From NCBI RefSeq assembly GCF_963082655.1, contig NC_081552.1, forward strand, positions 199,686,781 through 199,750,780: a stretch of DNA of 64,000 nt, read 5' to 3'. Below, in pieces: positions 45,858 to 57,296 of this stretch. The translations under genes were made by a program, and so were the position numbers. The notes below the pieces were generated by a model. The model ran no database searches and was not told the DNA's origin. It was given only the letters and a program-made list of their open reading frames with translations. Numbering within the stretch: the first letter of the stretch is position 1; each line of letters begins with the position of its first letter. The stretch is from Stomoxys calcitrans (lineage: Eukaryota > Arthropoda > Insecta > Diptera > Muscidae).

Positions 45858-46118
45858 CACATGGTGCAGGCTAGCGTAGCGCCATATCCAGGCGCTCCGA
45901 CTGGCTATCCACCATCGGCGGGTCAAGTTCAGGCAACAACAGATGGCCTACCGCTCTCTGTGAGTTCGATTAAGATAGAGCCTTTGGCACAAATGAAAAA
46001 CGACGGTGCAACAGTTGCTGCCGCCGCAGCAGCTGCCGCTACAAACACAGGTGCCAACAACACAAATTCCGCTGCCACAACAGCTGCTGCCGCTCAAATG
46101 TATATGCAACAGAAAAAG
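45858..46118 (+). CDS. internal coding exon of an unrecognised host gene (partial)
   Basis: One exon of 261 bp, 87 codons, phase 0 at both ends if read in the open frame. The acceptor is a pyrimidine-rich stretch ending TTTCTTTACAG (AG at 45856-45857), with a branchpoint-like CACTAAC about 36-40 bases upstream. The donor is AAG then GTAAGT at 46119. The peptide starts HMVQASVAPYPGAPTGYPPS and continues with GLPLSVSSIKIEPLAQMKND, an eight-alanine run, an Asn/Thr/Ala-rich stretch and ends MYMQQKK. IKIE fits the psi-K-x-E sumoylation consensus. The low-complexity, proline- and alanine-rich composition suits a disordered part of a nuclear regulator or RNA-binding protein, but I do not recognise the gene. 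Its higher GC and phased splice sites contrast with the surrounding transposon debris. Other exons are outside the window or unseen. Confidence 0.8.
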
Positions 46119-47145
46119 GTAAGTGAATAACATTTCTTCGAAAACTTTCTGAAAAATTCCCTCCAAAAACCCTTAGATCAAGCTACAGCAAATAATTTAA
46201 TGCTCGTATGGCCTCCTCTGTTATAAAATTAAAAATTATTTTAAGAAAAAAAAAAACAAACATAAAATGAATGCGATTTGAGTTTCCTTTGATTAAGTCC
46301 AATATAACTCTCTCTCTCTCACTCTCTCTTGTGTACGGCTATTGGGAATGGTTGGTTGATTATTTTGATTGTATTTAAAAAGCGTGTATTGTGCGTGCGT
46401 GTGGTTGTGTGCATTTATATATCCATATATCTTCTGTCTGATTGATGCAGTTTATGAATTTCTTTCTATTTCTATACCATATATATACACACAGATACAA
46501 CATTTTATATACTTGAACTGACATATACATACTATATATAATAACAAAAGTATTTTTGTAAAAAAAAGTATTTTTGAAAAGAAAATCAACATGAAATTGT
46601 TATTTATTTGTACATAAAACACCTATTTACTATTATATATCTAGAAAAAAAAAACATACATACATACCTAGTTAAACAAGGTTCAAATTTACATTAAACA
46701 ATTGTATCGACACAAATATGTGGCATGTTTGTAATACCTGCATTGCATTAAATCCCCCCTCCCCCATAGCCCCAATCCTATCCTTCTGATGATACAAAAC
46801 TCAAATTTTTTTCTCCCTAAAATATTAGACTTAACTGATCCACTAAATCCAACTTTCCTGTAACTGTTTTATCCATATCTTCAGCTATGTACTGTGATAG
46901 CTAACTTTGCCTGTGGTGGAGTTGGCCAGTATTTAAGACATTTGCTTTTGTCATTTCATTTTTCATCATTGCATTTTTTTATTATTTTCAAGCAGTTGGC
47001 TTTTGTGAATCACTAAATGTTTTAAGGCACATTGGTGAAGGAATTAACATCATCGAGTGGCAGTTTGAAATTTTAAATTCCAAATTCTCCTACAAAACAG
47101 TGAATAACAGTTTTATTAGGTTCTCAAAGTTATACAATTGACAAG
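46119..47145. other. start of the downstream intron
   Basis: Begins with the GTAAGT donor. AT-rich, with a (TC)n run at 46307-46330 and AT-rich stretches around 46480-46670. No exon, RNA gene or transposon recognised. Confidence 0.65.
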
Positions 47146-47985
47146 AAGTAAAATAGAGAGATCGATTTATATGGGAGCTGTATCGGGCTATTGACCGATT
47201 CAGACCATAACAAATACGTATGTTAATGGTCATGGGAGAATCCGTCGTACAAAATTTCAGGCAAATCGGATAATAATTGCGACCTCTAGAGGCTCAAGAA
47301 GTCAAGATCCCAGATCGGTTTATATGACAGCTATATCAGGTTATGAACCGATTTGAACCATACTTGCCACAGTTGTTGGATATCATAACAAATCGCGTCG
47401 TGCCAAAATTCATTCAAATCGGATAAGAATTGCGCCCTCTAGAGGCTCAAGAAGTCGAAACCCAATATCGGTTTATATGCCAGCTATATCAGGTTAAGGA
47501 CCGATTTGAACCCAACTTTGCACAGTTATTGGATATCATGACAAAACACGTTGTGTGAAATTTCATTCCAATCGAATAAGAATTGCACCCTCTAGAGGCT
47601 TAAGAAATCAAGACCCAAGATCGGTTTATATGGCAGCTATATCAGGTTATGGACCGATTTGAACCATACTTGGCACAGTTGTTGGATATCATAACAAAAC
47701 ACTTCGTGCAAAATTTCATTCTAATCGAATAAGAATTGCGCACTATAGAGGCTCAAGAATTCACGACCCAAGATCGGTTTATATGGCAGCTATATCAAAA
47801 CATGGACCGATATGGCCCATTTACAATACCAACCGACCTACACTGCGGCTAGCTTCACTCCTTCGGAAGTTAGCGTGCTTTCGACAGACAGACGGACGGA
47901 CGGACGAACAGACGGACGGACATGGCTAGATCGACATAAAATTTCACGACGATAAAGAATATATATATTTTATGGGCTGAAACTT
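47146..47985 (-). mobile_element. DINE-1/HINE-like element, 3'-truncated
   Basis: Five units (GATCGGTTTATATGGCAGCT, TGCGCCCTCTAGAGGCTCAA) run into the minus-strand head near 47880-47940 (GACAGACAGACGGACGGACG, GGACATGGCTAGATCGAC). The hairpin 3' end is missing at the left; the outermost 5' end is also lost. Confidence 0.8.
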
Positions 47986-48669
47986 CGCACAGTTAATTTC
48001 TTTACCATAGACAGTTTGAATTTGAAGATGAGCTAGGTTAGGTTAGGTTAATTGGGTTGCCCACCAAAGGTTAGTTCACTCGGAGGCCAGTTTGGCCCAT
48101 TGTGATATCCTAGAAAGAAAGAGAGGAGAAACAAAATAAGATGTGAAACCTCGGATCATCTCAAGAGATTGGTTATACATGAATTAAAGAAACTGAAAGA
48201 ATGGAAAAACTACTTCGGGGGGTGAATACCCCTATCCCTCACGCCAACACATCTATACCTTCGTCGGATCTTATAGAACCCTCCGTCGGAACCATGGCGT
48301 TCCATTCACAAATCTCAGAAGTCATCTTAGAGGTACGTTCGCAAGATCAACTATGTCGGGGAACAACCGCCTCCCCAGAAAGAAGAGTCTGCGTCCCTGC
48401 AGACCCGGAAAAGAACAGAGCAAATGCTAGATAGTCCTCATCAAGACAATTGCTGCGGAAATCTTTGTGCGGTATTACCATGCGCGTCGCCATGTGGCCT
48501 ATGGCACAGTGTCCGCTTATGACTCGTGTCAATGTGCTCAGCGACTCCTTTGTCCTCTTCCAGTCGATGACAGGCTAGAGCGCCTTAGCGGTCCGACAAC
48601 CATCAGCTGAGTCACATCGCGATACCGAAGCTGCTCTGGCCAACTCATCTAGATAAGACTGGCGACTGG

Positions 48670-49170
48670 TTCTCCCGGCGCATACATACGCCCCTTTATT
48701 TCCCGGAATCCCTTCATGTCCAGGAACAAATATCAGCGTCACATCGTAGACCCGAGGCCTATCCAGGGACTCTTTGCACGACTGGTTCTCCCGGCGCAGA
48801 CGAGCCCCTCCTGGCGCATACATACGCCCCTTCATTTTCCGGAATCCCTTCATGTCCAAAAGCCAATATGAGCGTCGCATCGTAGACCCGGAGCCTATCC
48901 AGGGACTCCAAGCAATCGGCCACACCCCTCGACCTCACCGTCCTCAAACCCAAGGCCTTAAGCGCCGCACGATTTGCCCGGCGCTGACAAACCCCTCCTG
49001 TCGCATTTATCCGCCCCTTTATTTCCCGAAATCCCTTAATGTCCAGGAACCCATATTAGCGTAACATCGTGGACCCGTAGCCTATGCAGGGACTCCAAGC
49101 AATTTGCTACACACCTCAACCGCACCGTCCTCGAACCCAAGGCCGTGAGCGCCGCCATACCGTTCACATA
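48670..49170. repeat. LINE-B RNase H segment in three tandem copies
   Basis: CGCCCCTTTATTTCCCGGAA (coding GHEGIPGN-side sequence in reverse) and TCGTAGACCCG recur near 48690, 48820 and 49010, each followed by GCCTATCCAGGGACTC or a variant. The copies are unequal in length. Confidence 0.75.
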
Positions 49171-49203
49171 AATCCTGAGTTTTGAGAGCGGTATATCCCT
49201 AGA

Positions 49204-49425
49204 GGCCACCGAGACGCAGTGGTTAGAATGTCCACCTATGACGCCGAACGACCACTGGGTTCAAATCTCGGCGACACCACCCGTTCCAAGTGGTGTCGCT
49301 ATGCGGCACGCCGTTCGAATTCGGCATGTAAAAGGAGGCCCCTTATCAGTGAGCTTAAACTTTAATCCGATTGCACTCAATGATATGAGAGAAGTATCCT
49401 TAATGGAATGTTCGAGGGAAATTTG
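49204..49425 (+). mobile_element. tRNA-derived SINE, shortened body
   Basis: Head: GAGGCCACCGAGACGCAGTG, B box GGTTCAAATCTC. The central TTTCCCCTCCTAATGCTGGC part is deleted. The rest has GGTGTCGCTATGCGGC, AGGAGGCCCCTTATCAGTG and GGAATGTTCGAGGG. It splits the RNase H domain of LINE-B. Confidence 0.8.
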
Positions 49426-49579
49426 GTTGGTAGTATATACCTTACCAGAATTTCTCTTGCGGCTATTGTAAAAGCACATAACTCTGCCTGAAAGACTGTT
49501 CAGCCGTCCAGTAGTCTCAGAGTCATGCCGATGTTGGGTGCGTCGTAGTAGACCTCCAATCCAGTCCCCCACTTCATCT

Positions 49580-50400
49580 TGGAGCCATCAGTAAAGATCG
49601 AGGTCTCATCCCCCTCATCGACCTCCATTCATCCCTCCCGAATACTGAATGTTCTTATCCAATCGATACCGGTGCTAGATAGTCGGAGTACCTCCTCATT
49701 CTACTCTCCACATCAATAGACACCAGAATGAAACTATAGCCGCTCCTGTCCGTCTTCGACATGTCGCGCTATCTCAGCCTAAGGGCGTCTTGGATCCATC
49801 AATGAGGATCGAGGTCTCATCGCTCTTAAACCATGCATTTGCCCTCCATTCATCCCTCCCGGGAAAACGAATTCTGAATGACCTAATTCCAATCAATACC
49901 GGTGCTAGTTAGTCGGAAATCCTTCTCAGTCTACCCTGCGCATCAATAGCCACCAGAATGGAACTGTATTCCCACCTGTCCTCCTTCACCATGTCGAACT
50001 CCCTCAGCTTAAGGTCGTCTGGGATCCATCAGTGAAGATCGAAGTCTCATCCCCTTCAAACACACCATTCGTTCTCCATTCACCCTCCCCTGGAAACAAC
50101 GAATCCTGAATGTCCTAATTCCAATCGATACCGGTGCCAGATAGTCGGAAATCCTTCTCAGTCTACCCTGCGCATCAATAGCCACCAGAATGGAACTGTA
50201 GCCGCACCTGTCCTCTTTCAACATGTAGAGCTTCCTCAGCCTAAGGTCGTCGTGGGTCCATCAGTGAAGATGGCGGTCTCATCCCTCCCTGGAAAACAAC
50301 GGATCCTGAATGTCCTAATTCCAATCGATACCGGTGCCAGATAGTCGGAGATCCTCATCACATCAATTGCATCCAGGATAGAACTGTGGACGCACCTGTC
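49580..50400. repeat. LINE-B segment in four tandem copies of about 210-230 bp
   Basis: CCATCAGTAAAGATCGAGG or a variant occurs near 49586, 49796, 50025 and 50258, each followed by CCAATCGATACCGGTGC and CACCAGAATGGAACTGTA or variants. The duplicated segment spans the RT-RNase H connection. The copies nearest each other (49990-50230) look the most alike. Confidence 0.8.
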
Positions 50401-50699
50401 CTCCTTTAACATACCCAGCTGCAGGGTGATTTTGTCCAATGACGGAAGTCTGAACTCCGTTATCTATTATCTGCGAATGAAGAACACCAGCTCCGTCTTG
50501 CTTGGGTTGGTCCTCAACGCAATTCTGGTAGCCCATCGCTACAATCTCCCCATTGTGACACGATGATCTCGCTTCACCCAGCAACACGACGTCGTCCTCA
50601 TTAGCGATTATCTTCGTGCCATATCCGCCATGATCTAACAGAAGTTCACTCATCACGAGGTTCGACAGAATCGGCGAGAACACTTCACCCTGGAGCGTT

Positions 50700-51115
50700 T
50701 CAGTTTTTGAAGCTACATTTAAATATGGAGGTGGTGATCCTTGTCAAGCTCCTATAGGTAAGCAAGCTCCGGTCCGGTCTATACGACCGAACGCTGCGGG
50801 AGCATGATGGCCATTGGTTATTTAATGGAGCCAATATCTCACCTTGCCATATCGAGCAACATAGGTACTCAGTAGTTATGTAAGAGCCCGTGCCATCCGC
50901 CCTCACACTGAGGCTTGCTACTCGATTCCGTTGATCGAGTCCGCGACTGCGACTCCGTATAGAGAATTCCACTATTCACAACCTTTGAATGCCGTTATCT
51001 CCAAGATTAGCTTCTCGTGTTAAAAAAGAACACCACACCAGTTGGAGCTTAAAGTTCCAGCCTGTGTGATGCTCATATTCCTCTTGTCATCCGCCTTCTG
51101 ACCACATTATCTGCC
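50700..51115 (-). repeat. repeat family X, copy 1 (inserted in LINE-B)
   Basis: Shares with 52851-53216 the landmarks GGAGGTGGTGATCC, GCGGGAGCATGATGGCCATT, GGTTATTTAATGGAGCCAAT and a 3'-side AAAGTTCCAGCCTGTGTGAT. That last piece resembles the RTE 5' region at 23690 (AGAGTTCCAGCCTGTATGGT). It contains TATAGGTAAGC near 50754, which lacks a pyrimidine tract. The element type is undetermined; it may be a short element with an RTE-like end. Confidence 0.55.
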
Positions 51116-51535
51116 AAATTCGCACTGGGAGATAGAAGGTTGGATCCCCGTATTGAAGGCCTCCTCTATATCCAAGGAGGCCCCCATAATGTACTCATGC
51201 CGGAGGGACGTCTTGACCTGTCGTATCACTTTGTGAAGGGCTGTCTCCACCGATCTGCCTTTGAGGTATGCGTATTGTGTTCCACTAAAGTACTCCGGCG
51301 TCAGTCCCTCAACTTCCTTCCCTCACCTTCAGGTCTATCTGAAAAGGCTCAGTGTTTTGAGTAAAAACGTTAACAAACAGACAGACTAATAGTCGTGACA
51401 GGCTTAACTTCATGCTGTATTCAATTTATCCCTTGGGGATAAAGATCACTCCCATGCCTAGAACCATGCTAGACTCGTCCGGAAAATCCATTCTAGCAAA
51501 TGCAGGGTAACTCCAGGGAATCTTGCAGCAGAGCC

Positions 51536-52850
51536 GAAAGTACGGATTGGGCTATATCGGACTAGATATTGATATAACCCCCGTACAGGCCGAAATCCTG
51601 ATGGTTGGAAAGTACGGACAAGGCTATATCGGATTAGATATAGATAAAGCCCCCATATAGAACGACATGCCTATTTAAGGTCTAAGACTTCAATTAAATT
51701 GGCACAGTGAGTTGTCTTGAAACCCTCGAAATCGGTATCGCATAGGGTCGATATCGGACAATATCTTGCTATAGCCCCCATTGAGACCTATCTACCGCTT
51801 TAAGGTCTAAAGCTTATTGAAGCCGCATTTATTATTAGAAATTTCGCACAGTGCTCTATCTTGGAACCCTCGACTTTCGAACAAAATATGGTCCAATTCA
51901 GACAATGTTTTGATACAGCCCCTATATAGACCGATCTCCTGATTTAAGGTCTAGGGCGCATAGAAGCCGCATTTATTACCCAACTTTCCTGAAATTTAGT
52001 TCAGTGAATTGTCTTGAGACCCTCGATATCCGTATCGAATATGGTCGTGATCTTCCAATATTTTGATACAGCCCCCATAGAGACCGATCTACCGATTTAA
52101 GGTTTATGACCCATAGAAGCCGCATTTATTACCCGACTTTCCTGAAATTTAGCTCAGTGAGTTGTCTTGAGACCCTCGATATCCGTATCGAATATGGTCG
52201 TGATCTTCCAATATTTTTGATACAGCCCCCATAGAGACCGATCTACCGATTTAAGGTTTAAGACCCATAGAAACCGCACTTATTACCCGATTTTGCTGAA
52301 ATGTATCTCAGTGAGTTGTCTTGGGACCCTCAATATCCGTAACGAAAATGGTCGTGATCTGGAAATATTTTGATACAGCCCCCATATAGACCGATCTCCC
52401 GATTTAAGGTCTGGGACCCATAGAAGCCGATTTCGCTGAAATTTAGCACAGTGACTTGTCTTGAGATCCCCGATTACCATATCGATTATGGTCAAGATCT
52501 GGCAATATCTTGCTATATCCCCCATACAGACCGATCTCCCGATTAAAGGTCTTAAGCACATAGAAGCTGCATTTATTACCTGATTTCGCTGAAATTTGGC
52601 ACAGTGCTTTATTTTGGAACCCTCGATATCCGAACAATATATGTTTCAAATGGGACAATATCTTGATATGAACCCCATATAGACCGATCTTCCGATTTAA
52701 GGTCTACAGCCTGAAGAAACCGCATTTATTACCCGATTTCGCTGAAATTTGGAACTACGAGCTGTGTCGGACTCCCCGCCGTCCGTGCGAAGAAAGATTT
52801 AGATCGGACCATATTTTGGTATAGCCGCCATATAACCAATTTTGGGTCTT
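51536..52850 (+). mobile_element. DINE-type repeat array, second subfamily, no ends
   Basis: About eight units of 153-154 bp (TGATACAGCCCCC begins at 52064, 52218 and 52371) with ATAGACCGATCTCCCGATTT and GAAGCCGCATTTATTACCCG. The unit architecture matches the first subfamily (CATATAAACCGATCT), but most bases differ. Neither head nor hairpin is present. Confidence 0.75.
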
Positions 52851-53216
52851 TCTCCTTATGTTTCACCTTATTTGCATGTGGAGGTAGCGATCCTCGCTAA
52901 TCCACTTTAGGTGAGAAAGGTAGTTTCGGTCTATAGGAGCGACTGCCGCGGGAGCGTGATGCTCATTGGTTATTTAACGGGGCCAATAACCAGCCATATC
53001 TAGTTATTGAGCAAGAACCGATGCCACTCGGCTGCTCACTGAGACTCTTAAATGGGTGCCGCTTATTGAATGTGACTGCAATTGCAGTTTGACGAAGTAT
53101 TCCACTATCTGCAACCTGTGGACGCGCCAAGTAGCTTTCAGCTGAGCTTTTTATAATCACGTTGAACACCACAAACATAGGTCGGAGATCAAAGTTCTAA
53201 TATGGTCATAGTTGTG
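52851..53216 (-). repeat. repeat family X, copy 2
   Basis: Counterpart of 50700-51115: GGAGGTAGCGATCC, GCGGGAGCGTGATGCTCATT, GGTTATTTAACGGGGCCAAT and ATCAAAGTTCTAATATGG. Decayed, no coding frame. Confidence 0.55.
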
Positions 53217-53259
53217 CCGAGGCTATCGCCTTATATGGGCCTTAAACCAATCAGTTCCG

Positions 53260-53530
53260 TGGATCATCATGACCCTAATTTTCAAAACTGCCAGATATGA
53301 GAGACTAAAATTTGGTATCCAAATTTTGGGCGGGACGTCTAGGGGAACTCCCCTCACCTAAAACTCGCCAAGTGGATGTAAAGACTAATCATAACAATAT
53401 GGGACTCAAATGAAATGTATTTGAGAGTAGAAAACGAATCTAATATCCAATTACGGGGTGAAGTGCTTGAGGAATCGTCCCACCCCAAAAACTCCGCGCC
53501 CAAAAACGGCATATTTACCGCCCAAAACGG
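53260..53530 (-). repeat. fragment of the inverted-repeat-arm family
   Basis: TTTTCAAAACTGCCAGATAT, ATATGGGACTCAAATGAAAT and GAGAGTAGAAAACGAATCTA place it in the same family as 7341-10385, in minus orientation. Confidence 0.65.
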
Positions 53531-53795
53531 CATTTAACATAAATACCGAGAATGATAAGAGAACCCTTCGTGCTACATTTCGTGCGAATTAATTTATAAA
53601 TCGCCACATTATTGCCATATTAACATAATTCGGACGAACTTGCCATCTGGGAAGGCAGACAAACAAACGGATGGACAGACAGACAGCCAAACGGTCAGAT
53701 AGACAGACCGATTTTTATAGTTTCATTGGTTTTCGTTACTAGGTCAAAAAAGATGCCTGTGCAAAATCGGATGAAAATTGCTAACTGTACTTTGT

Positions 53796-54242
53796 ACTCA
53801 AATTAACATGAAGAGACAGACGGCCCTAGCCAAATCAGAAAGTGACTCTGAGCGGATCTTATTCTCATTCTTAGCTCCATTTACACTAGCGTACAGCTTT
53901 TTCTGTAGGTAAACTGCTAGCAATGTATATTTGAGAGCTTGTAGACTTAAATTAACATAAAGAGACAGACGGCCCTAGCCAAATCAGAAAGTGACTCTGA
54001 GCGGATCTAATTCTCATTCTTAGCCCCATTTACACTAGCGTACAGCTTTTTCTATAGGTAAACTGCTACCAATGAATATTTGAGAGCTTGTAGACTTAAA
54101 TTTACATGAAGAGACAGACGGCCTTAGTCAAATCAGAAAGTGACTCTGAGCGGATCTTATTCTCATTCTTAGCCCCATTTACACTAGCGTACAGCTTTCC
54201 CTATAGGTGAACTGCTAGCAATGAATATTTGAGAGCTTATAG
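53796..54242. repeat. three tandem copies of a 149-bp unit
   Basis: AAGAGACAGACGGCC starts at 53811, 53960 and 54109, an exact 149-bp step. Each unit includes TGACTCTGAGCGGATCT, CATTTACACTAGCGTACAGC and TTTGAGAGCTTGTAGA or variants. The copies differ at only a few bases. The unit is not recognised as any transposon in the window. Two of the units contain TTTTTCTRTAGGTAAAC and the third CTATAGGTGAAC, splice-like but weak. Confidence 0.9.
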
Positions 54243-55009
54243 AGCCCAGTTTGAATTATTCTTCAATTTTTTTTCTCCTATGACATATTTTGCTTTGATT
54301 GAAAACATTTTTCCATTTATCTCGCCCTATGCCACGCTTGCATAAAAGGCATTCGCAACTTTTCTCAATAATTTATTTAAGTTGATTGCAAGTTTTTTCT
54401 GTCCATTTTATTTTTTATCAAAAGCATGGTAAAATACCATGAAAATTGTCATTTAAATCTTAACTCTGGCGTTTATAATGATTTTATATTCCAAAGGAAA
54501 AAAGTGTTCAGTGTGTGGTGTTTTCTGGCAAAAACAAAATTCCATCAAAATATGTAGCCTTTGTTCAGTGATTTTCAATTTACCTTTCATTGGACCATGG
54601 ACCCATAGCAGGAGATCTTAAAAAACGTTGTCCTTTATTTCAAACATTTGCCATTGATTTTCGATATTTTTCCACAGTTTTGTTTTTAATTCTCCTTTTG
54701 TTTTTTGTGCTGCATACCAGATCATTTATTGAGTTAAAAAATCCATCACAGTCGTTTTTTTTTATACATCATCAAAATATGTTCATAATGTATTTATGTT
54801 AAAACTCAAATGCATGACTCTATAAAACATAGTTAAAAAAAAAACAGTTTCAGTGACAAAGGCAAAAGTGTTAAAGCAATTTCACAGTACAACAACAGTA
54901 GGCGACAAAAGTATGAAACAATGAAATGTAGTTTTTTTGGTTTAATGAATAATAATTTTTTGTTGAATAAAAAAACGAAAACATGCAAAAGTGGAAAACT
55001 CAAAAATTA
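54243..55009. other. AT-rich intron-like DNA, no gene seen
   Basis: No transposon, RNA gene or exon recognised. A 70-codon ORF at 54590 is low-complexity. Confidence 0.6.
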
Positions 55010-56341
55010 AGGCTTCTGTGAGTCCTTAGAAGCCTCAAAGAAGTCAAACCGAACGGACGACTTTATATGGGAGCTACATCTTAACTTGAACCCATATGGC
55101 ACATTTGCAACGACCCACATCAGTAGAAGTTAAATTTCGAGCTAGCCAGACGTATGTAGCCAGATTGACTTAAATGCCAAGATCAAGAATATGGGGTCAT
55201 ATATCAATATTTAGTGGTTTACAAATAGAAAAGAAAAGACGTCATGACAGTGGACCCCAAACAGTTGCCCTCCAAATTGATAATGAACAAGCGAGATAAA
55301 AGATAAAAGAAAAAAATTGCTATGGTCTTGAAGCTATATCAAGTAATGGTCCGAATCGGACTGAATTGAGTGTTGGAGACCATAGTAGAAGTCATTGTAT
55401 CAAATTTCAGCCAATTCTAAGAAGAATTGTGCCCTTTAGAGGCTTAAGAAGTAAATTAGGGAGATCGGTTTATATGGCAGCTGTAACCATGCACAGCTTT
55501 AAACCATATATCACACATATGTTGAAGATCATAGGAGAAGCTGTTGTACAAAATTTCAGCCAAATCGACTAATAATTACGCCCGCTAGAGGCTCAAGAAG
55601 TCAAGATCCCAGATCGGTTTATATGGCAGCTATATCTGGTTATGGACCGATTTCAACCATATTGAGCACAGCTATTGTAAGTCATATGGAAACACGTCGT
55701 GCCGAATTCCAGCCAAACCGGATAGGAATTGCGCCCTCAAGAGGCTCAGGAAGTCAAGAAACCAGATCGGTTTATGGCAGCTGTATCAGGCTATAGACCG
55801 CTTTAACCATATTTCACACGTCTGTTGAAGATCTTAGGAGAAGCTGTTGTACAAAATTTCAGCCAAATCGGATGATAATTGCGCCCTCTAGAAGCTCAAG
55901 AAGTCAAGACCCCAGATCGGTTTAAATGGCAGCTATATCAGGTTATGTACCGATTTGAGCCATACTTAGCACAGTTATTGGAAGTCATAACAAAACACGT
56001 CATGCAATATTTCAGCCAAATCGGATGAGAATTGCGCCCTCTAGAGGCTCATGAAGTCAAGATCCAAGCTTGGTTTATATGACAGCTATATAAAAACATG
56101 GACCGATACGGCCCATTTACAATCCCAAGCGACCTTCACTGATAAGAAGTATTTGTGGAAAATTTTAAGCGGCAAGCTTTACTCCTTCGAAAGTTAGCGT
56201 GTTTTCGACAGACGGACATGGCTAGATCGACTTAAATTGTCATTGATGTCTTAGACGAATGGGGCCTTAGACGAATATTTCGAAGAGTTACAAACGGAAT
56301 GACTAGATTATTATACCCCAAACCTATGGTGGTGGGTATAA
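55010..56341 (-). mobile_element. two DINE-1/HINE-like pieces, minus strand
   Basis: 55010-55200 is a short decayed piece. From about 55300 there are roughly five units leading to the head at 56160-56341, whose 5' end reads CCTATGGTGGTGGGTATA in reverse. CTAGATCGACTTAAATTGTC and CGAAGAGTTACAAACGGAAT mark the head. The 3' hairpin is missing. Confidence 0.8.
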
Positions 56342-57015
56342 CAATAATGATCTTCGAACAGTAAGCTATTTTTTTAGGCCCATCAACATCTGACCCGAAT
56401 TAGGTCCATATCGGGCCACATATAGATAAAGATGGTCTATAGACCGATCTGGCTATTTAGGGTCTTAAGTTTTAAACGGACAAATTTATTACCCGATTTC
56501 GCTGAAATTCAAAATAGTGAGTTTTATTAGACCCGTCGATATCCGAATCATATATGGTCTAGATCAGAACATATTTGGATATATTTTCCATACGCATAAA
56601 CCGATTCGCCGATTTTGGTTCTTAGGCCTTAACAGGCGCATTTATTACCCGATTTCGGTTAAAGTTGAAATGGTACATTATAACCAGATTTTCGAAATCT
56701 CTCCCGAATATGGTAATATTTTATTATAGCTGCCATATAGAACGATCTTCAGTATTTATTACTTGGTTTCACTTAACTTTAAAACAGTGAGTTTTTAAGC
56801 CTCCTGTCCGAATATTATCTAGATCGGGCCATGTTAAGATATAGCTGCCATATGAATCGGTCGACCGATTTAGGGTCTAATATCCATAAGAGTCGCATTA
56901 ATTATCCAACTTTGATGAAATCTAAAACAGTGAGTTATATTGAGACTCTCAACATTCGACCAGTATATGGTCCAGATAGGACCATATTTTGATATAGCTG
57001 CCATTATAAATGTAG
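56342..57015 (+). mobile_element. DINE-type array, second subfamily, no ends
   Basis: About four decayed units (GACCGATCTGGCTATTTAGG, GCATTTATTACCCGATTTCG, ATATAGCTGCCATATGAATC), directly against the 5' end of the preceding minus-strand element. Confidence 0.7.
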
Positions 57016-57296
57016 AAAGGCCCCTGTGATGTGGACTAAGCACCTCCAAAAAATTTGTAACTCCCCCCAGAATTTACTATTCCTTCGTTTTTACTTTTCC
57101 TTTGTTTCTTATAGTAGTTCTCAGTTTTCCGGGGGCGGGTTACTGGCCCAGCGCCCCAACTGCATGGGATTTGTGGGATTGCACACGTATCCCTCATTGT
57201 GGCGAGCCGGTTCGATTATTTGGTACAATTTTCGGACTTCATTCTGACTCGTGTACATCTCAATTCGCTCACACTCATGTCTTTCCATTTCCTTTT
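57016..57296. other. unassigned segment
   Basis: Contains TTTGTTTCTTATAG (acceptor-like) and a GC-richer stretch GGGGGCGGGTTACTGGCCCA. Overlapping ORFs exist in several frames and none is recognised. It may be a LINE scrap. Confidence 0.35.

Larger units (their letters stand above)
48060..51400 (-). pseudogene. LINE-B: RT and RNase H non-LTR element, heavily rearranged
   Basis: Minus strand. At about 51250-51140 lies RT motif A (YIMGASLDIEEAFN). At 50683-50540 lie FSPILSNLVMSELLLD and motif C read as IIANEDDVVLLGEA, where YADD has become NEDD. Then comes LKEDRCGYSSILVAIDAQGR, followed by RNase H (ETSIFTDGSKMKWGTGLEVY at about 49610, then FQAELCAFTIAARE) and DVTLIFVPGHEGIPGNKGAY (48760-48700), the GHEGIPGN part of RNase H. 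Insertions break it: a repeat of another family at 50700-51115 between motifs A and C, and a SINE at 49204-49425 inside RNase H. Tandem amplification occurs at 49580-50400 and 48670-49170. The residue changes and stops make it non-functional. It differs in sequence from LINE-A. Confidence 0.75.

Noticed and set aside
50750..50766. CTATAGGTAAGC as a splice or ratchet site
   Set aside because: No pyrimidine tract precedes it and it lies inside repeat family X; the other copy reads TTTAGGTGAG.
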